The translations under genes and the position numbers were made by a program. The notes beneath the pieces are model-generated. The model was not told the origin of the DNA, searched no databases, and saw only the letters and a list, made by a program, of their open reading frames with translations. From Lysobacteraceae bacterium (GTDB taxonomy: Bacteria; Pseudomonadota; Gammaproteobacteria; Nitrococcales; AK92), in the NCBI GenBank assembly GCA_012523465.1, contig JAAYIK010000004.1:1-64000 (forward strand): a stretch of 64,000 bases of DNA, read 5' to 3'. Of the stretch, positions 56,852-64,000 are shown one piece after another (positions within the stretch are counted from its first letter, which is position 1; the number at the start of each line of letters is the position of its first letter).

Positions 56852-58699
56852 ATGAACCGCTATCCCCTCTGGAAGTATCTTCTCGTGCTCGCCGTGGTGG
56901 TGCTGGGCGTGATTTATGCTCTGCCAAGCTTGTACGGCGAGGATCCCGCGCTGCAGATCTCGACCAGCCGAGGGGAAATGCCGGCGGAGGCCGTGCAGCA
57001 GCAAATCCTGGGCCTGCTGCAGGAAGCCGAGATACCGGTGAAGGCGGCAGAGCGGCAGCAGGATACCTTCCTGGTACGCCTGTTCGATACCGATAGCCAG
57101 CTGCGTGCTGCCGACATCGTCAAGCAGGGGCTGGGCAACGGCTACATCGTCGCCTTGAACCTGGCGCCGACCACGCCGGGCTGGCTGCGGGCCCTGAACG
57201 CGCGCCCGATGTATCTCGGCCTGGACCTGCGCGGCGGAGTGCACTTCCTGATGGAAGTGGACATGGATACGGCCAATCGCCAGGCGGTCGACCGCTATGT
57301 CAACGAATTCCGTACCGCCATGCGGGAGGCCGGCATCCGCTACTCGGCGGTCGATGCGCAGGGAACCACCGTGGTGGCGCGCTTCCAGCAGGCGCCAGAG
57401 CGGGAGCGGGCGATCCGCGAGCTGCGCCGCAGCTATCCGGAGCTGGAATGGCAGCAGGAGGAGCGCGACGGCGCCTTCTGGCTGAGCGCTCGGCTGTCCG
57501 AGGAGCGGCTGCGGGAAATCCAGCAGTTCGCCGTGCAGCAGAACATTGTCACCCTGCGCAACCGGGTCAACGAGCTGGGCGTGGCCGAACCGGTGATCCA
57601 GCGCCAGGGCGCCAACCGCATCGTCGTGCAGCTGCCGGGGGTGCAGGACACGGCGCGGGCCAAGGACATTCTTGGCGCTACCGCCACGCTGGAGTTCCGC
57701 CTGGTCGACGACCGCCACTTCAGCTACACCGGTGGGCCGGTGCCGCCGGGCACCCAGCTGTTCCCGCGCCGCGAGGGCGGGGTCGCGCTGCTCAAGCGCG
57801 ACGTGATCATCACCGGTGAGTTCATCACCGACGCTTCGTCGACCATCGACACCCAGACCGGGCAGCCGCAGGTCAATATCCGCCTCAACAACGCCGGCGG
57901 CCAGATCATGAACCGCGAGACCCGTGACAACGTGGGCAAGTTCATGGCCGTGGTGTTCATCGAGAACAAGGTGGAGACGCGGGTGGTCGACGGGGTGGAG
58001 CAGAAGATCCGCACGCGCACCGAAGAAGTCATCAACATGGCTCGCATCCAGGAGCCGCTCGGCAACAGCTTCCGCATCACCGGCCTCGACTCCAGCCGGG
58101 AGGCGCGCAACCTGGCGTTGCTGCTGCGGGCCGGCTCGCTGGCCGCGCCGCTGGAGATCGTGGAGGAGCGCACCATCGGCCCCAGCCTGGGCAAGGCTAA
58201 CATCGAGCAGGGCTTCAAGGCCGCCGTCATCGGCATGGTGGCGGTGATGATCTTCATGGTCTTCTACTACAAGGTGTTCGGTCTGATCGCCAACTTGGCC
58301 TTGCTGGTGAATGTGGTTCTCATCCTGGCGATCCTGTCACTGTTACAGGCCACGCTGACGCTACCCGGCATCGCCGGCATCGTGCTGACCATCGGCATGG
58401 CGGTCGACGCCAACGTCCTCATCTACGAACGGATCCGGGAGGAGCTGCGCGCGGGGATGAGTCCGCAGCAGGCCATCCATAACGGCTATCACAGGGCGTT
58501 GAGCACGATTACCGACGCCAACCTGACCACGCTGATCGCCGGTGTGGTGCTGTTTGCCTTCGGCGCCGGCTCGGTGCGCGGCTTCGCCGTCACCCTGTCG
58601 ATCGGCATTGTCACCTCCATGTTCACGGCCATCATGGGCACTCGGGCGGTGGTCAATCTGATCTACGGCGGGCGCAAGGTTAGCAAGCTCTACATCTAG
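56852..58699 (+). CDS. secD: Protein translocase subunit SecD
   Basis: The 615-residue protein has helix 1 (YLLVLAVVVLGVIYALPSLY), the periplasmic P1 domains (YLGLDLRGGVHFLMEVD) and five C-terminal helices of the RND type, with GMAVDANVLIYERIREE. It uses the proton gradient with SecF to pull secreted proteins across the membrane. It starts 20 bases after yajC. Confidence 0.97.
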   Translation: MNRYPLWKYLLVLAVVVLGVIYALPSLYGEDPALQISTSRGEMPAEAVQQQILGLLQEAEIPVKAAERQQDTFLVRLFDTDSQLRAADIVKQGLGNGYIVALNLAPTTPGWLRALNARPMYLGLDLRGGVHFLMEVDMDTANRQAVDRYVNEFRTAMREAGIRYSAVDAQGTTVVARFQQAPERERAIRELRRSYPELEWQQEERDGAFWLSARLSEERLREIQQFAVQQNIVTLRNRVNELGVAEPVIQRQGANRIVVQLPGVQDTARAKDILGATATLEFRLVDDRHFSYTGGPVPPGTQLFPRREGGVALLKRDVIITGEFITDASSTIDTQTGQPQVNIRLNNAGGQIMNRETRDNVGKFMAVVFIENKVETRVVDGVEQKIRTRTEEVINMARIQEPLGNSFRITGLDSSREARNLALLLRAGSLAAPLEIVEERTIGPSLGKANIEQGFKAAVIGMVAVMIFMVFYYKVFGLIANLALLVNVVLILAILSLLQATLTLPGIAGIVLTIGMAVDANVLIYERIREELRAGMSPQQAIHNGYHRALSTITDANLTTLIAGVVLFAFGAGSVRGFAVTLSIGIVTSMFTAIMGTRAVVNLIYGGRKVSKLYI

Positions 58700-58716
58700 G
58701 GCCGGAGAAGGCAGGC

Positions 58717-59649
58717 ATGAACATCAACCAGCTGAACATCAATTTCCTGGGCATGGGCCGTGCCGCGATGGCCCTGTCCATCATTCTGGTCCTGGTCTCT
58801 ATCGGCTCCTTCTTCGTACGCGGCCTGAACTTCGGCATCGATTTCACCGGCGGCACGCTGATCGAGGTGCGCTATGAGCAGGCGGCCGATCTGCCGGCGA
58901 TCCGCGATGCCCTGGCGAGCGGCGGCTATCCCGATGCCCAGGTACAGCTGTTCGGCTCGACCAGGGATGTGATGATCCGCATCGCGCCACGCGAAGGGCT
59001 GGAGAGCGCCGCTATCAGTGAAGAGGTGATGCGGATACTGCGCGCCGAGGGCGCTCAGGTGAGCCTGCAGCGGGTCGAGTTCGTGGGACCGCAGGTGGGC
59101 GAGGAGCTGGCTACCCAAGGGCTGTGGGCCGTGATCTGGGTGTCGTTCGGCATCCTGGTGTACATCTGGTTCCGCTTCTCGGGTTGGCAGCTGGCGGTCA
59201 ACAGTGTGATCGCCCTGATCCATGACGTCATCGTCACCGTCGGCTTTTTCTCGGTCTTCCAATGGGATTTTGATCTCACCGTGCTGGCGGCGGTGATGGC
59301 GGCAGCGGGCTATTCGCTCAACGACAGCATCGTGGTGTTCGACCGGATCCGGGAGAATTTCCTGCGGATTCGCAAGGCCATGCCCTGGGATATCATCAAC
59401 GGCGCCATCAACCAGACCCTGTCGCGCACCATCATCACCTCCGGCTCCACCCTGGCCGTGGTCGTGGTGCTGTTCCTGATCGGCGGCGACACGCTGCGCG
59501 GCTTCTCGCTGGCGCTCATCATCGGTATCATCGTCGGCACCTACTCGTCGATTTTCGTCGGCTCCTATCTGGCCTATCTCATGGGTGTCGACAAGACGAC
59601 CTTCATCATTCCCGAGAAGGAAGGCGCCGAGCTGGATCAGCGGCCATAG
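58717..59649 (+). CDS. secF: Protein translocase subunit SecF
   Basis: The 310-residue protein has RGLNFGIDFTGGTLIEVRY, six membrane helices and the conserved GYSLNDSIVVFDRIREN segment. It forms a complex with SecD, 17 bases upstream, and closes the operon before a perfect hairpin. Confidence 0.97.
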   Translation: MNINQLNINFLGMGRAAMALSIILVLVSIGSFFVRGLNFGIDFTGGTLIEVRYEQAADLPAIRDALASGGYPDAQVQLFGSTRDVMIRIAPREGLESAAISEEVMRILRAEGAQVSLQRVEFVGPQVGEELATQGLWAVIWVSFGILVYIWFRFSGWQLAVNSVIALIHDVIVTVGFFSVFQWDFDLTVLAAVMAAAGYSLNDSIVVFDRIRENFLRIRKAMPWDIINGAINQTLSRTIITSGSTLAVVVVLFLIGGDTLRGFSLALIIGIIVGTYSSIFVGSYLAYLMGVDKTTFIIPEKEGAELDQRP

Positions 59650-59657
59650 GGGGTTGT

Positions 59658-59695
59658 CTCTTCTGCGCGAGCGCTCTGGCGCTCGCGCAGAAGAG
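59658..59695. terminator. Perfect 17-bp hairpin between secF and csbD
   Basis: CTCTTCTGCGCGAGCGC is followed by a TCTG loop and its exact complement. There is no T-run. It lies between convergent genes and probably stops or protects both transcripts. Confidence 0.6.
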
Positions 59696-59704
59696 GGCCG
59701 CAGC

Positions 59705-59902
59705 CTACAGCCGCTCCGACCACTCCCGCACTTCCCGCTCGGCTTCGTCCTGGCTCCTGCCGTAGCGCTCCTGCAGGCGTCCGATCAGTTCCTCCTGGCG
59801 GCCGGCGATGCGGTCGAAGTCGTCATCGGTAAGCTTCCCCCATTGTTGCTGCACGCGTCCTTTGAGCTGTCGCCAACTGCCTTGAATTCTGTCCCAGTTC
59901 AT
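59705..59902 (-). CDS. CsbD-family stress protein
   Basis: The 65-residue protein starts MNWDRIQGSWRQLKGRVQQQWGKL and continues DDDFDRIAGRQEELIGRLQERYG, the CsbD family pattern. Members are abundant, stress-induced and of unknown function. GAGGAAACGGCG precedes the ATG at 59902; the frame is open to 59962. Confidence 0.9.
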   Translation of the reverse strand: MNWDRIQGSWRQLKGRVQQQWGKLTDDDFDRIAGRQEELIGRLQERYGRSQDEAEREVREWSERL

Positions 59903-60169
59903 CGCCGTTTCCTCGTTGATTGCGAGCGCCGTAATCTGGGGCATGATGGCAGCAGCTATCAAGCTCCATATAAGAAGAAACCAATAATCTTTTGAAATCG
60001 ACAGGGAAATTTCGGAGGTTTCCTACTTGTCAAGCACCAACGAACGTTGAATAGTTGAATTGCTCTTGCATCGAAAGGCCTTTGTCTCTTCGAACGGCAT
60101 TTCCGCAAGTTGCCGATCGTGCCAGGGATGGGGAGCGATTCTTTCAACTGCAGAATGGAGTAGAGTGCA

Positions 60170-60445
60170 GTGGTCAAGTCGATCTATGTGGGCAACCTTC
60201 CGTTCAGCGCCACGGAAGAAGAGGTCCGGCAGCTGTTCGCGCCCTATGGAGCAGTCCATACTGTCAAGCTGATCAACGACAGGGAAACCGGCAGGCCGCG
60301 CGGTTTCGGCTTCGTCGGTATGGATGCGGAAGATGCCGAGGTTGCGATCGCCAAGGTCAACGGCATTGAAATGGGCGGGCGGACCCTGCGGGTGAACGAG
60401 GCAAGAGAAAGACCGATGCCGCATTCACGGCGGGTGCACGGCTGA
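60170..60445 (+). CDS. RRM-type RNA-binding protein
   Basis: The 91-residue protein is one RNA-recognition motif: RNP2 SIYVGNLPF and RNP1 RGFGFVGM, with the usual TEEEVRQLF and ETGRPRG loops and a short basic tail. Bacterial RRM proteins of this size are common in cyanobacteria and some proteobacteria and often respond to cold. GTG is the likely start, with GGAG upstream. Confidence 0.87.
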   Translation: MVKSIYVGNLPFSATEEEVRQLFAPYGAVHTVKLINDRETGRPRGFGFVGMDAEDAEVAIAKVNGIEMGGRTLRVNEARERPMPHSRRVHG

Positions 60446-60455
60446 CCGAAGCGCT

Positions 60456-60523
60456 ATTCCCGCCGCCGCGGCGGCCTGTTCCGTTGCCATCCTGGCTCGT
60501 GGCAAGCCAGCGGCGGCGGGAAT
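60456..60523. repeat. Long inverted repeat after RRM gene
   Basis: A perfect 14-bp stem (ATTCCCGCCGCCGC, 60456-60469, with its complement at 60510-60523) encloses 40 bases that contain an inner stem TTGCCA / TGGCAA. AATTTCATT follows. It may end the RRM transcript or act as a stable 3' structure. Confidence 0.5.
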
Positions 60524-60705
60524 TTCATTCGGCTCAAAGCTTGTTGGATTCTCTGCGGCCGCGGATCTCGAATCACCGATAACCAGCTTGTGCCGTAGGC
60601 GGCGCGTTTTTGTTCGCTTGCAATCCTTTCCCATGAGCCGCTTTTGGGAGAAAATGCTCCTCAAGCAGCGTCGCGCGTTACGCTGTTTAGAGCTTGGTTC
60701 CGTCC

Positions 60706-61194
60706 ATGCACCCATCTCCCCCTGACTCTGCTGCCTCTTTACTCCTGCCTGTTGTGCGTCCTGCTACGCTCGCCGACCAGGAAATCCTGGTACGTCTCGA
60801 GCAGCGATGCTTCGAGCAGGACCGCTTTTCGCGCCAGAGTTTGCGCTACCTGCTAACTCACGCCCATGCCAGCACCCTGCTGTGCACGGTGGACGGGAGA
60901 GCGGCAGGCTACGTCACACTGCTTTTCCGGCGCTGCACGCCGATTGCTCGGATATATTCGATCGCCCGCGATCCGAATTTCCGCGGCTGCAGGATCGGCG
61001 ATGCACTGCTGGATGCGGCCGAGCAGTGCGCGCTGGAGCATGGCTGCGGGGTACTGCGGCTGGAGGTGCGCACCGACAACGCTGCTTCCATTGCCATGTT
61101 CCGTCGCCGCGGTTACCAGCAGTTTGGGGAATTCGCGGCCTATTACGAGGATCGCCAAGATGCCTTGGGGTTCCAGAAATGCCTGGCAGCGTGA
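60706..61194 (+). CDS. GNAT acetyltransferase, RimI-like
   Basis: The 162-residue protein has the GNAT fold: VRPATLADQEILVRLE, ARIYSIARDPNFRGCRIGDALL (acetyl-CoA loop, variant of Q/RxxGxG/A) and LRLEVRTDNAASIAMFRRRGY. It resembles RimI-like acetyltransferases that in relatives are joined to, or next to, a C39-like peptidase and a RimK-family ligase; the same order is seen here with the peptidase broken. ATG 60706 is chosen over TTG 60694. Confidence 0.82.
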   Translation: MHPSPPDSAASLLLPVVRPATLADQEILVRLEQRCFEQDRFSRQSLRYLLTHAHASTLLCTVDGRAAGYVTLLFRRCTPIARIYSIARDPNFRGCRIGDALLDAAEQCALEHGCGVLRLEVRTDNAASIAMFRRRGYQQFGEFAAYYEDRQDALGFQKCLAA

Positions 61195-61655
61195 CGGACG
61201 CGACCATCCGCCGCCGCGCAGTCCTTGCTGCGCGCAGCCCCTGGATTCCGCCTGCAGGCCGGCGGCCTTGCTGATGGCAATGAAAACCCTGCGCCTCCTG
61301 CTGCGCCTGGACAGGAAGCTGGAACTGCAGCCGGCCGAGCGCTTGTGGAAGCCGGCATTCCGGTGGTATACAGCGCCTCGGAGCCGAGGTAGTGGAAGCC
61401 CGCATGCGCCCCGACCGGGGTGCCGGACGCATTGATCGGTTCCTGCCGCCTCTGCCAGAAAATTCCCCGCATTGGGTGGTGGTGACAGGTTTCGACGAGC
61501 GATACGTCCGCGTCAATGACCCTCATGTCGCCCGCGATGCCGGCAGAGCCATCACTGACGCCGTCAACGTTCCCATCCTGCGCGAAGATTTCGACCGCAT
61601 GGCGCGCTACAACAAATCGGGTCAAGAAGCCGTGATCGTGCTTTACGGACGCTGA
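61179..61655 (+). pseudogene. Decayed peptidase C39-like gene
   Basis: Pieces of a C39-like (papain-fold) peptidase can be read in three frames. Frame 2 holds the active-site start, PLDSACRPAALLMAMKTL with Cys and RLDRKLEL (about 61240-61340). Frame 1 holds VEAGIPVVYSASEPR, ended by TAG (61345-61392). Frame 0 holds the C-terminal part with SPHWVVVTGFDERYV and ILREDFDRMARYNKSGQEAVIVLYG (to 61655). Between the first two pieces more than 60 residues of the family are missing. It lies between the GNAT and RimK genes, as in related clusters. I judge it non-functional. Confidence 0.7.
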
Positions 61656-61686
61656 GGCCCCCGGAAGCGAGGCTGCGAATCGCTGC

Positions 61687-63174
61687 ATGAGTAGCGTCTA
61701 CATCGTCATTGAAGAAGCCAAAGATTGGAAACCCTACTATCCCAGCGCCAACGTCATCACCGTGCGGGACTACCTGTTCGGCGATCGCGGCACCGCGCCG
61801 GCGGGTACCCGGATCATCAATCTGTGCCGGAGTTACCAGTATCTGTCGCTGGGATACTACTGTTCGCTGCTGGCCGAGGCGCGCGGGCACCGGGTGATTC
61901 CCTCGGTGCGAACCATCAACGACCTCTCGCACAAGGCGATCTACAGCCTCGAGACAGATGATCTCGACGCTTTGCTCAACAAGAGCCTGGGGCGGGAGCA
62001 GGCAAAAATGGCGGATGTCTTCACCCAGGACATATTCTTCGGCAAGACCGTCCACGAGCAGCTGGGCGATCTGGCGCGGCAGCTGTTCGAAACCTTCCGC
62101 TGCCCGCTGTTGCAGGTGGACTTCAAGCACGTCGGCAAGTGGCGCATCCGCTCGATCCGGCTCAAGGGCCTGGCGCGCTTGACCGAGCCGCAGGAAGACG
62201 TGTTCGCTGCAGCGTTGGACGCCTTTTCGCGCGATGTCTGGCGCCGCAAGCCGCGGCGGCAGATGCGCTATCGCCTCGCGATTCTGCACAATCCGGAGGA
62301 TAAGCTGCCGCCCTCCAATCCCAGGGCACTGAAGAATTTCATTCGTGTAGGCAGGAGCTTGGGGATAGACGTCACGCTGATCGAGCGGCGCGATTACGGC
62401 CAGCTTGCCGAGTACGACGCACTGTTCATCCGCGAGACCACGGCCATCAACAACCATACGTACCGCTTCGCCAAGAAGGCCGAGAGCGAAGGCATGGTGG
62501 TGCTGGATGACCCGGCCTCCATCATGCGCTGCACGAACAAGGTCTATCTTGCCGAGCTGCTGCAGCAGAACAAGGTGCCGACCCCCAGGACGCAGATTCT
62601 GCGCAAGCAGGACCTCAAGCGACTGGACGATCTGGTCGAGACTCTCGGCTTGCCCATGGTGCTGAAGATCCCTGACGGCTCTTTCTCGCGCGGCATCGTC
62701 AAGGTCAGCGACAGGGAGGAATTGGCACGGACCGCCGGCGAGCTGCTGAAGAAATCCGATTTGATCCTCGCGCAGGAGTACCTCTATACCGAGTTTGACT
62801 GGCGCATCGGGGTTCTCAACAAAAAGCCAATCTTCGCTTGCCAGTATTTCATGTCGAAGGGGCACTGGCAGATCTACCAGCATGGCCCGGACGGCGAAGT
62901 CGGTAGTGGCAGCTTCAAGACCTATCCCACTGTCGAGGTGCCGCCGCAGGTGCTTAAGGTTGCAGTCAAGGCGGCGAGCTTGATCGGCGACGGTCTCTAC
63001 GGCGTAGACCTCAAGCAGACCAAGGATGGCTGCTATGTCATCGAGGTCAACGACAACCCAAACATCGATGCAGGGGGCGAGGACAAATACCTCAAGGATG
63101 AGCTCTATCGGGTGATCTTGGAAGAATTCATCCGTCGCCTGGAGCTCAAGTGCAATACCCGACAGCCGGCCTGA
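61687..63174 (+). CDS. RimK-family ATP-grasp ligase with RLAN domain
   Basis: The 495-residue protein has an N-terminal RimK-like-ATP-grasp-N (RLAN) domain (about 1-175, INLCRSYQYLSLGYYCSLLAEARGH), a linker, and a C-terminal ATP-grasp domain with KIPDGSFSRGIVKV, AQEYLYTEFDWRIGVL, FMSKGHWQIY and VIEVNDNPNIDAGGED. The ATP-grasp metal residues are present. Such ligases join an amino acid to a peptide or protein carboxylate; the substrate here is unknown. It follows the decayed peptidase by 31 bases. Confidence 0.87.
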   Translation: MSSVYIVIEEAKDWKPYYPSANVITVRDYLFGDRGTAPAGTRIINLCRSYQYLSLGYYCSLLAEARGHRVIPSVRTINDLSHKAIYSLETDDLDALLNKSLGREQAKMADVFTQDIFFGKTVHEQLGDLARQLFETFRCPLLQVDFKHVGKWRIRSIRLKGLARLTEPQEDVFAAALDAFSRDVWRRKPRRQMRYRLAILHNPEDKLPPSNPRALKNFIRVGRSLGIDVTLIERRDYGQLAEYDALFIRETTAINNHTYRFAKKAESEGMVVLDDPASIMRCTNKVYLAELLQQNKVPTPRTQILRKQDLKRLDDLVETLGLPMVLKIPDGSFSRGIVKVSDREELARTAGELLKKSDLILAQEYLYTEFDWRIGVLNKKPIFACQYFMSKGHWQIYQHGPDGEVGSGSFKTYPTVEVPPQVLKVAVKAASLIGDGLYGVDLKQTKDGCYVIEVNDNPNIDAGGEDKYLKDELYRVILEEFIRRLELKCNTRQPA

Positions 63175-63315
63175 GGCAGCGTTGCCGTCGCCAATGACGG
63201 GGGTAAGCGTTATGCTGCGCTTGAGGCATGCAGCTTGTGCTGCTGCAGCAATCGTCCCTACTGTGGAGAGACGGCAGTGCCAGCTGGCAGAGCGCGAAGG
63301 GGGCGCCGAAGAGCA

Positions 63316-63582
63316 ATGAAAATTTGGGTTGAAACGCGCGAGAACGAGCAGGGCGACCACGAGCCTTGCCGGTTTCGGCTCGGCGCCAGCACGCTCGACG
63401 TGGCCGCGGTGCTCGATCGCTGGCTACACTGGGACCATGACTATTTCAAAGTCCAGGTCAGCGACGGCGGCATTTATATCCTGCACCACGACGCCGAGAC
63501 CGACTGCTGGGAGATCTCGCTCTACGAGAGCAGCCGGCTGCCGAGGCAGCTGGTTTTGCCGGAAGTAAGCCGGCGGCAATAG
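63316..63582 (+). CDS. Small acidic hypothetical protein
   Basis: The 88-residue protein reads MKIWVETREN, CRFRLGASTLDVAAVLDRW, DYFKVQVSDGGIYILHHD and CWEISLYES. It is predicted to be mostly beta-strand. It resembles short proteins seen in other bacteria that report on ligand or repair context, but I cannot name the family. The frame is open upstream to 63235. It follows the RimK gene by 141 bases and ends just before a terminator. Confidence 0.65.
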   Translation: MKIWVETRENEQGDHEPCRFRLGASTLDVAAVLDRWLHWDHDYFKVQVSDGGIYILHHDAETDCWEISLYESSRLPRQLVLPEVSRRQ

Positions 63583-63607
63583 CGGCAGGCCGGCTTTGGG
63601 CTTTTTT
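63567..63607 (+). terminator. Terminator after the 88-aa gene
   Basis: Stem AAGCCGGC / GCCGGCTT (63567-63574 and 63589-63596) overlaps the stop region and is followed by TGGGCTTTTTT. The stem is good but the T-run starts 5 bases late. Confidence 0.55.
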
Positions 63608-63759
63608 CTAACGTCGTTCGTGAAAGGGGCGTCCGCTCGCGCTGGAGGTAGCGCTTTTTCCTGTCGCAATTGGGCTTGTTCGGTGAGGCTTTTTTGCGCC
63701 TGATGCGCGGGATGACGGATCTTTAATCGTCAACGGAAGCGCTTCATTTCAGTGCCGAT

Positions 63760-63782
63760 CGCCAAGCATTGGCGTTTTTTTT
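63760..63782 (+). terminator. Terminator with no gene in front of it
   Basis: CGCCAA-GCA-TTGGCG is followed by eight T residues, a clear intrinsic terminator on the plus strand. No coding region precedes it after the terminator at 63567-63607, so it may end a short RNA. Confidence 0.65.
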
Positions 63783-63886
63783 CGGCATTCCATCTTCCCG
63801 CACATTCGCGGGTCCGTGGCCGGGTGAGAGACGTCTTAGTGCCTGAAATCCTTGACGATTTTGCTGCGACGCAGCATGAAAGCTAG

Positions 63887-63915
63887 TTGACGCTTACGTA
63901 AACGGCATCTATGGT
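63887..63915 (+). promoter_or_regulatory. Promoter with LiuR-like motif in its spacer
   Basis: TTGACG (-35, 63887-63892), a 17-base spacer and TATGGT (-10, 63910-63915). The spacer contains TTACGTAAACG (63894-63904), identical over 11 bases to the ivd operator. MerR-family regulators such as LiuR bind between -35 and -10, so the downstream gene may belong to the same regulon. Confidence 0.5.
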
Positions 63916-64000
63916 CAGAGCATCGACGGCTGTGCGCAGCGGGCCGCCGCTGCCGGGCCGATGCGGTTGCAGCAACAGGCCGCAGGCCATGCAGGGACCG

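Larger units (their letters stand above)
63583..64000. other. Gene-free end of window
   Basis: No supported gene is seen. The stretch has the two terminators described, the sequence GACGGATCTTTAATCGTC, which can fold, and a promoter-like element at 63887-63915 pointing out of the window. The transcript it drives would start near 63922 and its coding region lies beyond the end. Confidence 0.5.

Noticed and set aside
61564..63360. 598-residue minus-strand frame opposite the RimK-family gene
   Set aside because: The plus-strand ATP-grasp protein has intact motifs; the reverse frame has no recognisable domain.

Overview
The window is high-GC, densely coded DNA from a chromosome. Several gene orders point to a gammaproteobacterium: recX-alaS-lysC-csrA followed by tRNA-Ser(GCU) and tRNA-Arg(ACG); queA-tgt-yajC-secD-secF; a quinone-type (class 2) dihydroorotate dehydrogenase; and YchJ, BaeSR and PilZ family members. 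I cannot name the genus. No phage, insertion sequence, CRISPR array or rRNA operon was seen, so this is mostly core chromosome with accessory patches.

Layout. 1-2.7 kb: the tail of an acyl-CoA synthetase, a secreted PET-hydrolase/cutinase-like esterase with a palindrome inside its promoter, an alpha/beta hydrolase and a small basic protein. 2.8-8.4 kb: a phospho-signalling block on the minus strand (FHA, CHASE2-like Ser/Thr kinase, PP2C phosphatase, FHA, ABC exporter). 8.5-16.9 kb: two AEC carriers, a YchJ protein, an unknown protein, two overlapping MFS transporters and a chemoreceptor. 16.9-23.7 kb: isovaleryl-CoA dehydrogenase with a probable LiuR-type operator, then recX, alaS, lysC, csrA and two tRNAs. 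23.9-29.4 kb: an orphan ORF, a UdgX-type uracil-DNA glycosylase, a lone receiver protein, a membrane protein, a GT4 glycosyltransferase and a PilZ protein. 29.4-40.2 kb: the protease Prc, aminopeptidase PepN, a hydrolase, NDH-2, the DUF934/sulfite reductase pair, PyrD and tRNA-Ser(UGA). 40.5-46 kb: an LpxR-like lipid A deacylase, small conserved or unknown proteins, two minus-strand tRNAs and GlgC. 46.1-51.2 kb: two paralogous c-di-GMP enzymes, the first behind a candidate FNR/Anr box. 51.2-54.1 kb: a BaeSR-like two-component system next to a secreted four-EF-hand protein with 11-bp operator repeats, then tRNA-Leu(CAA). 54.2-59.7 kb: queuosine and Sec genes. 59.7-64 kb: CsbD, an RRM protein, a GNAT acetyltransferase, a broken C39-like peptidase, a RimK-family ATP-grasp protein and a small protein.

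How the genes work together. Signalling dominates the accessory content: Ser/Thr phosphorylation read by FHA domains, c-di-GMP turnover linked by its promoter and sensor type to anaerobiosis, a chemoreceptor, a PilZ effector, and a two-component system that may report on calcium. The least described items are the FHA/kinase/phosphatase/exporter block, the TCS/EF-hand module, UdgX, and the GNAT/decayed C39/RimK/88-aa cluster. All functional calls are by recognition of families and motifs; no database search was run.
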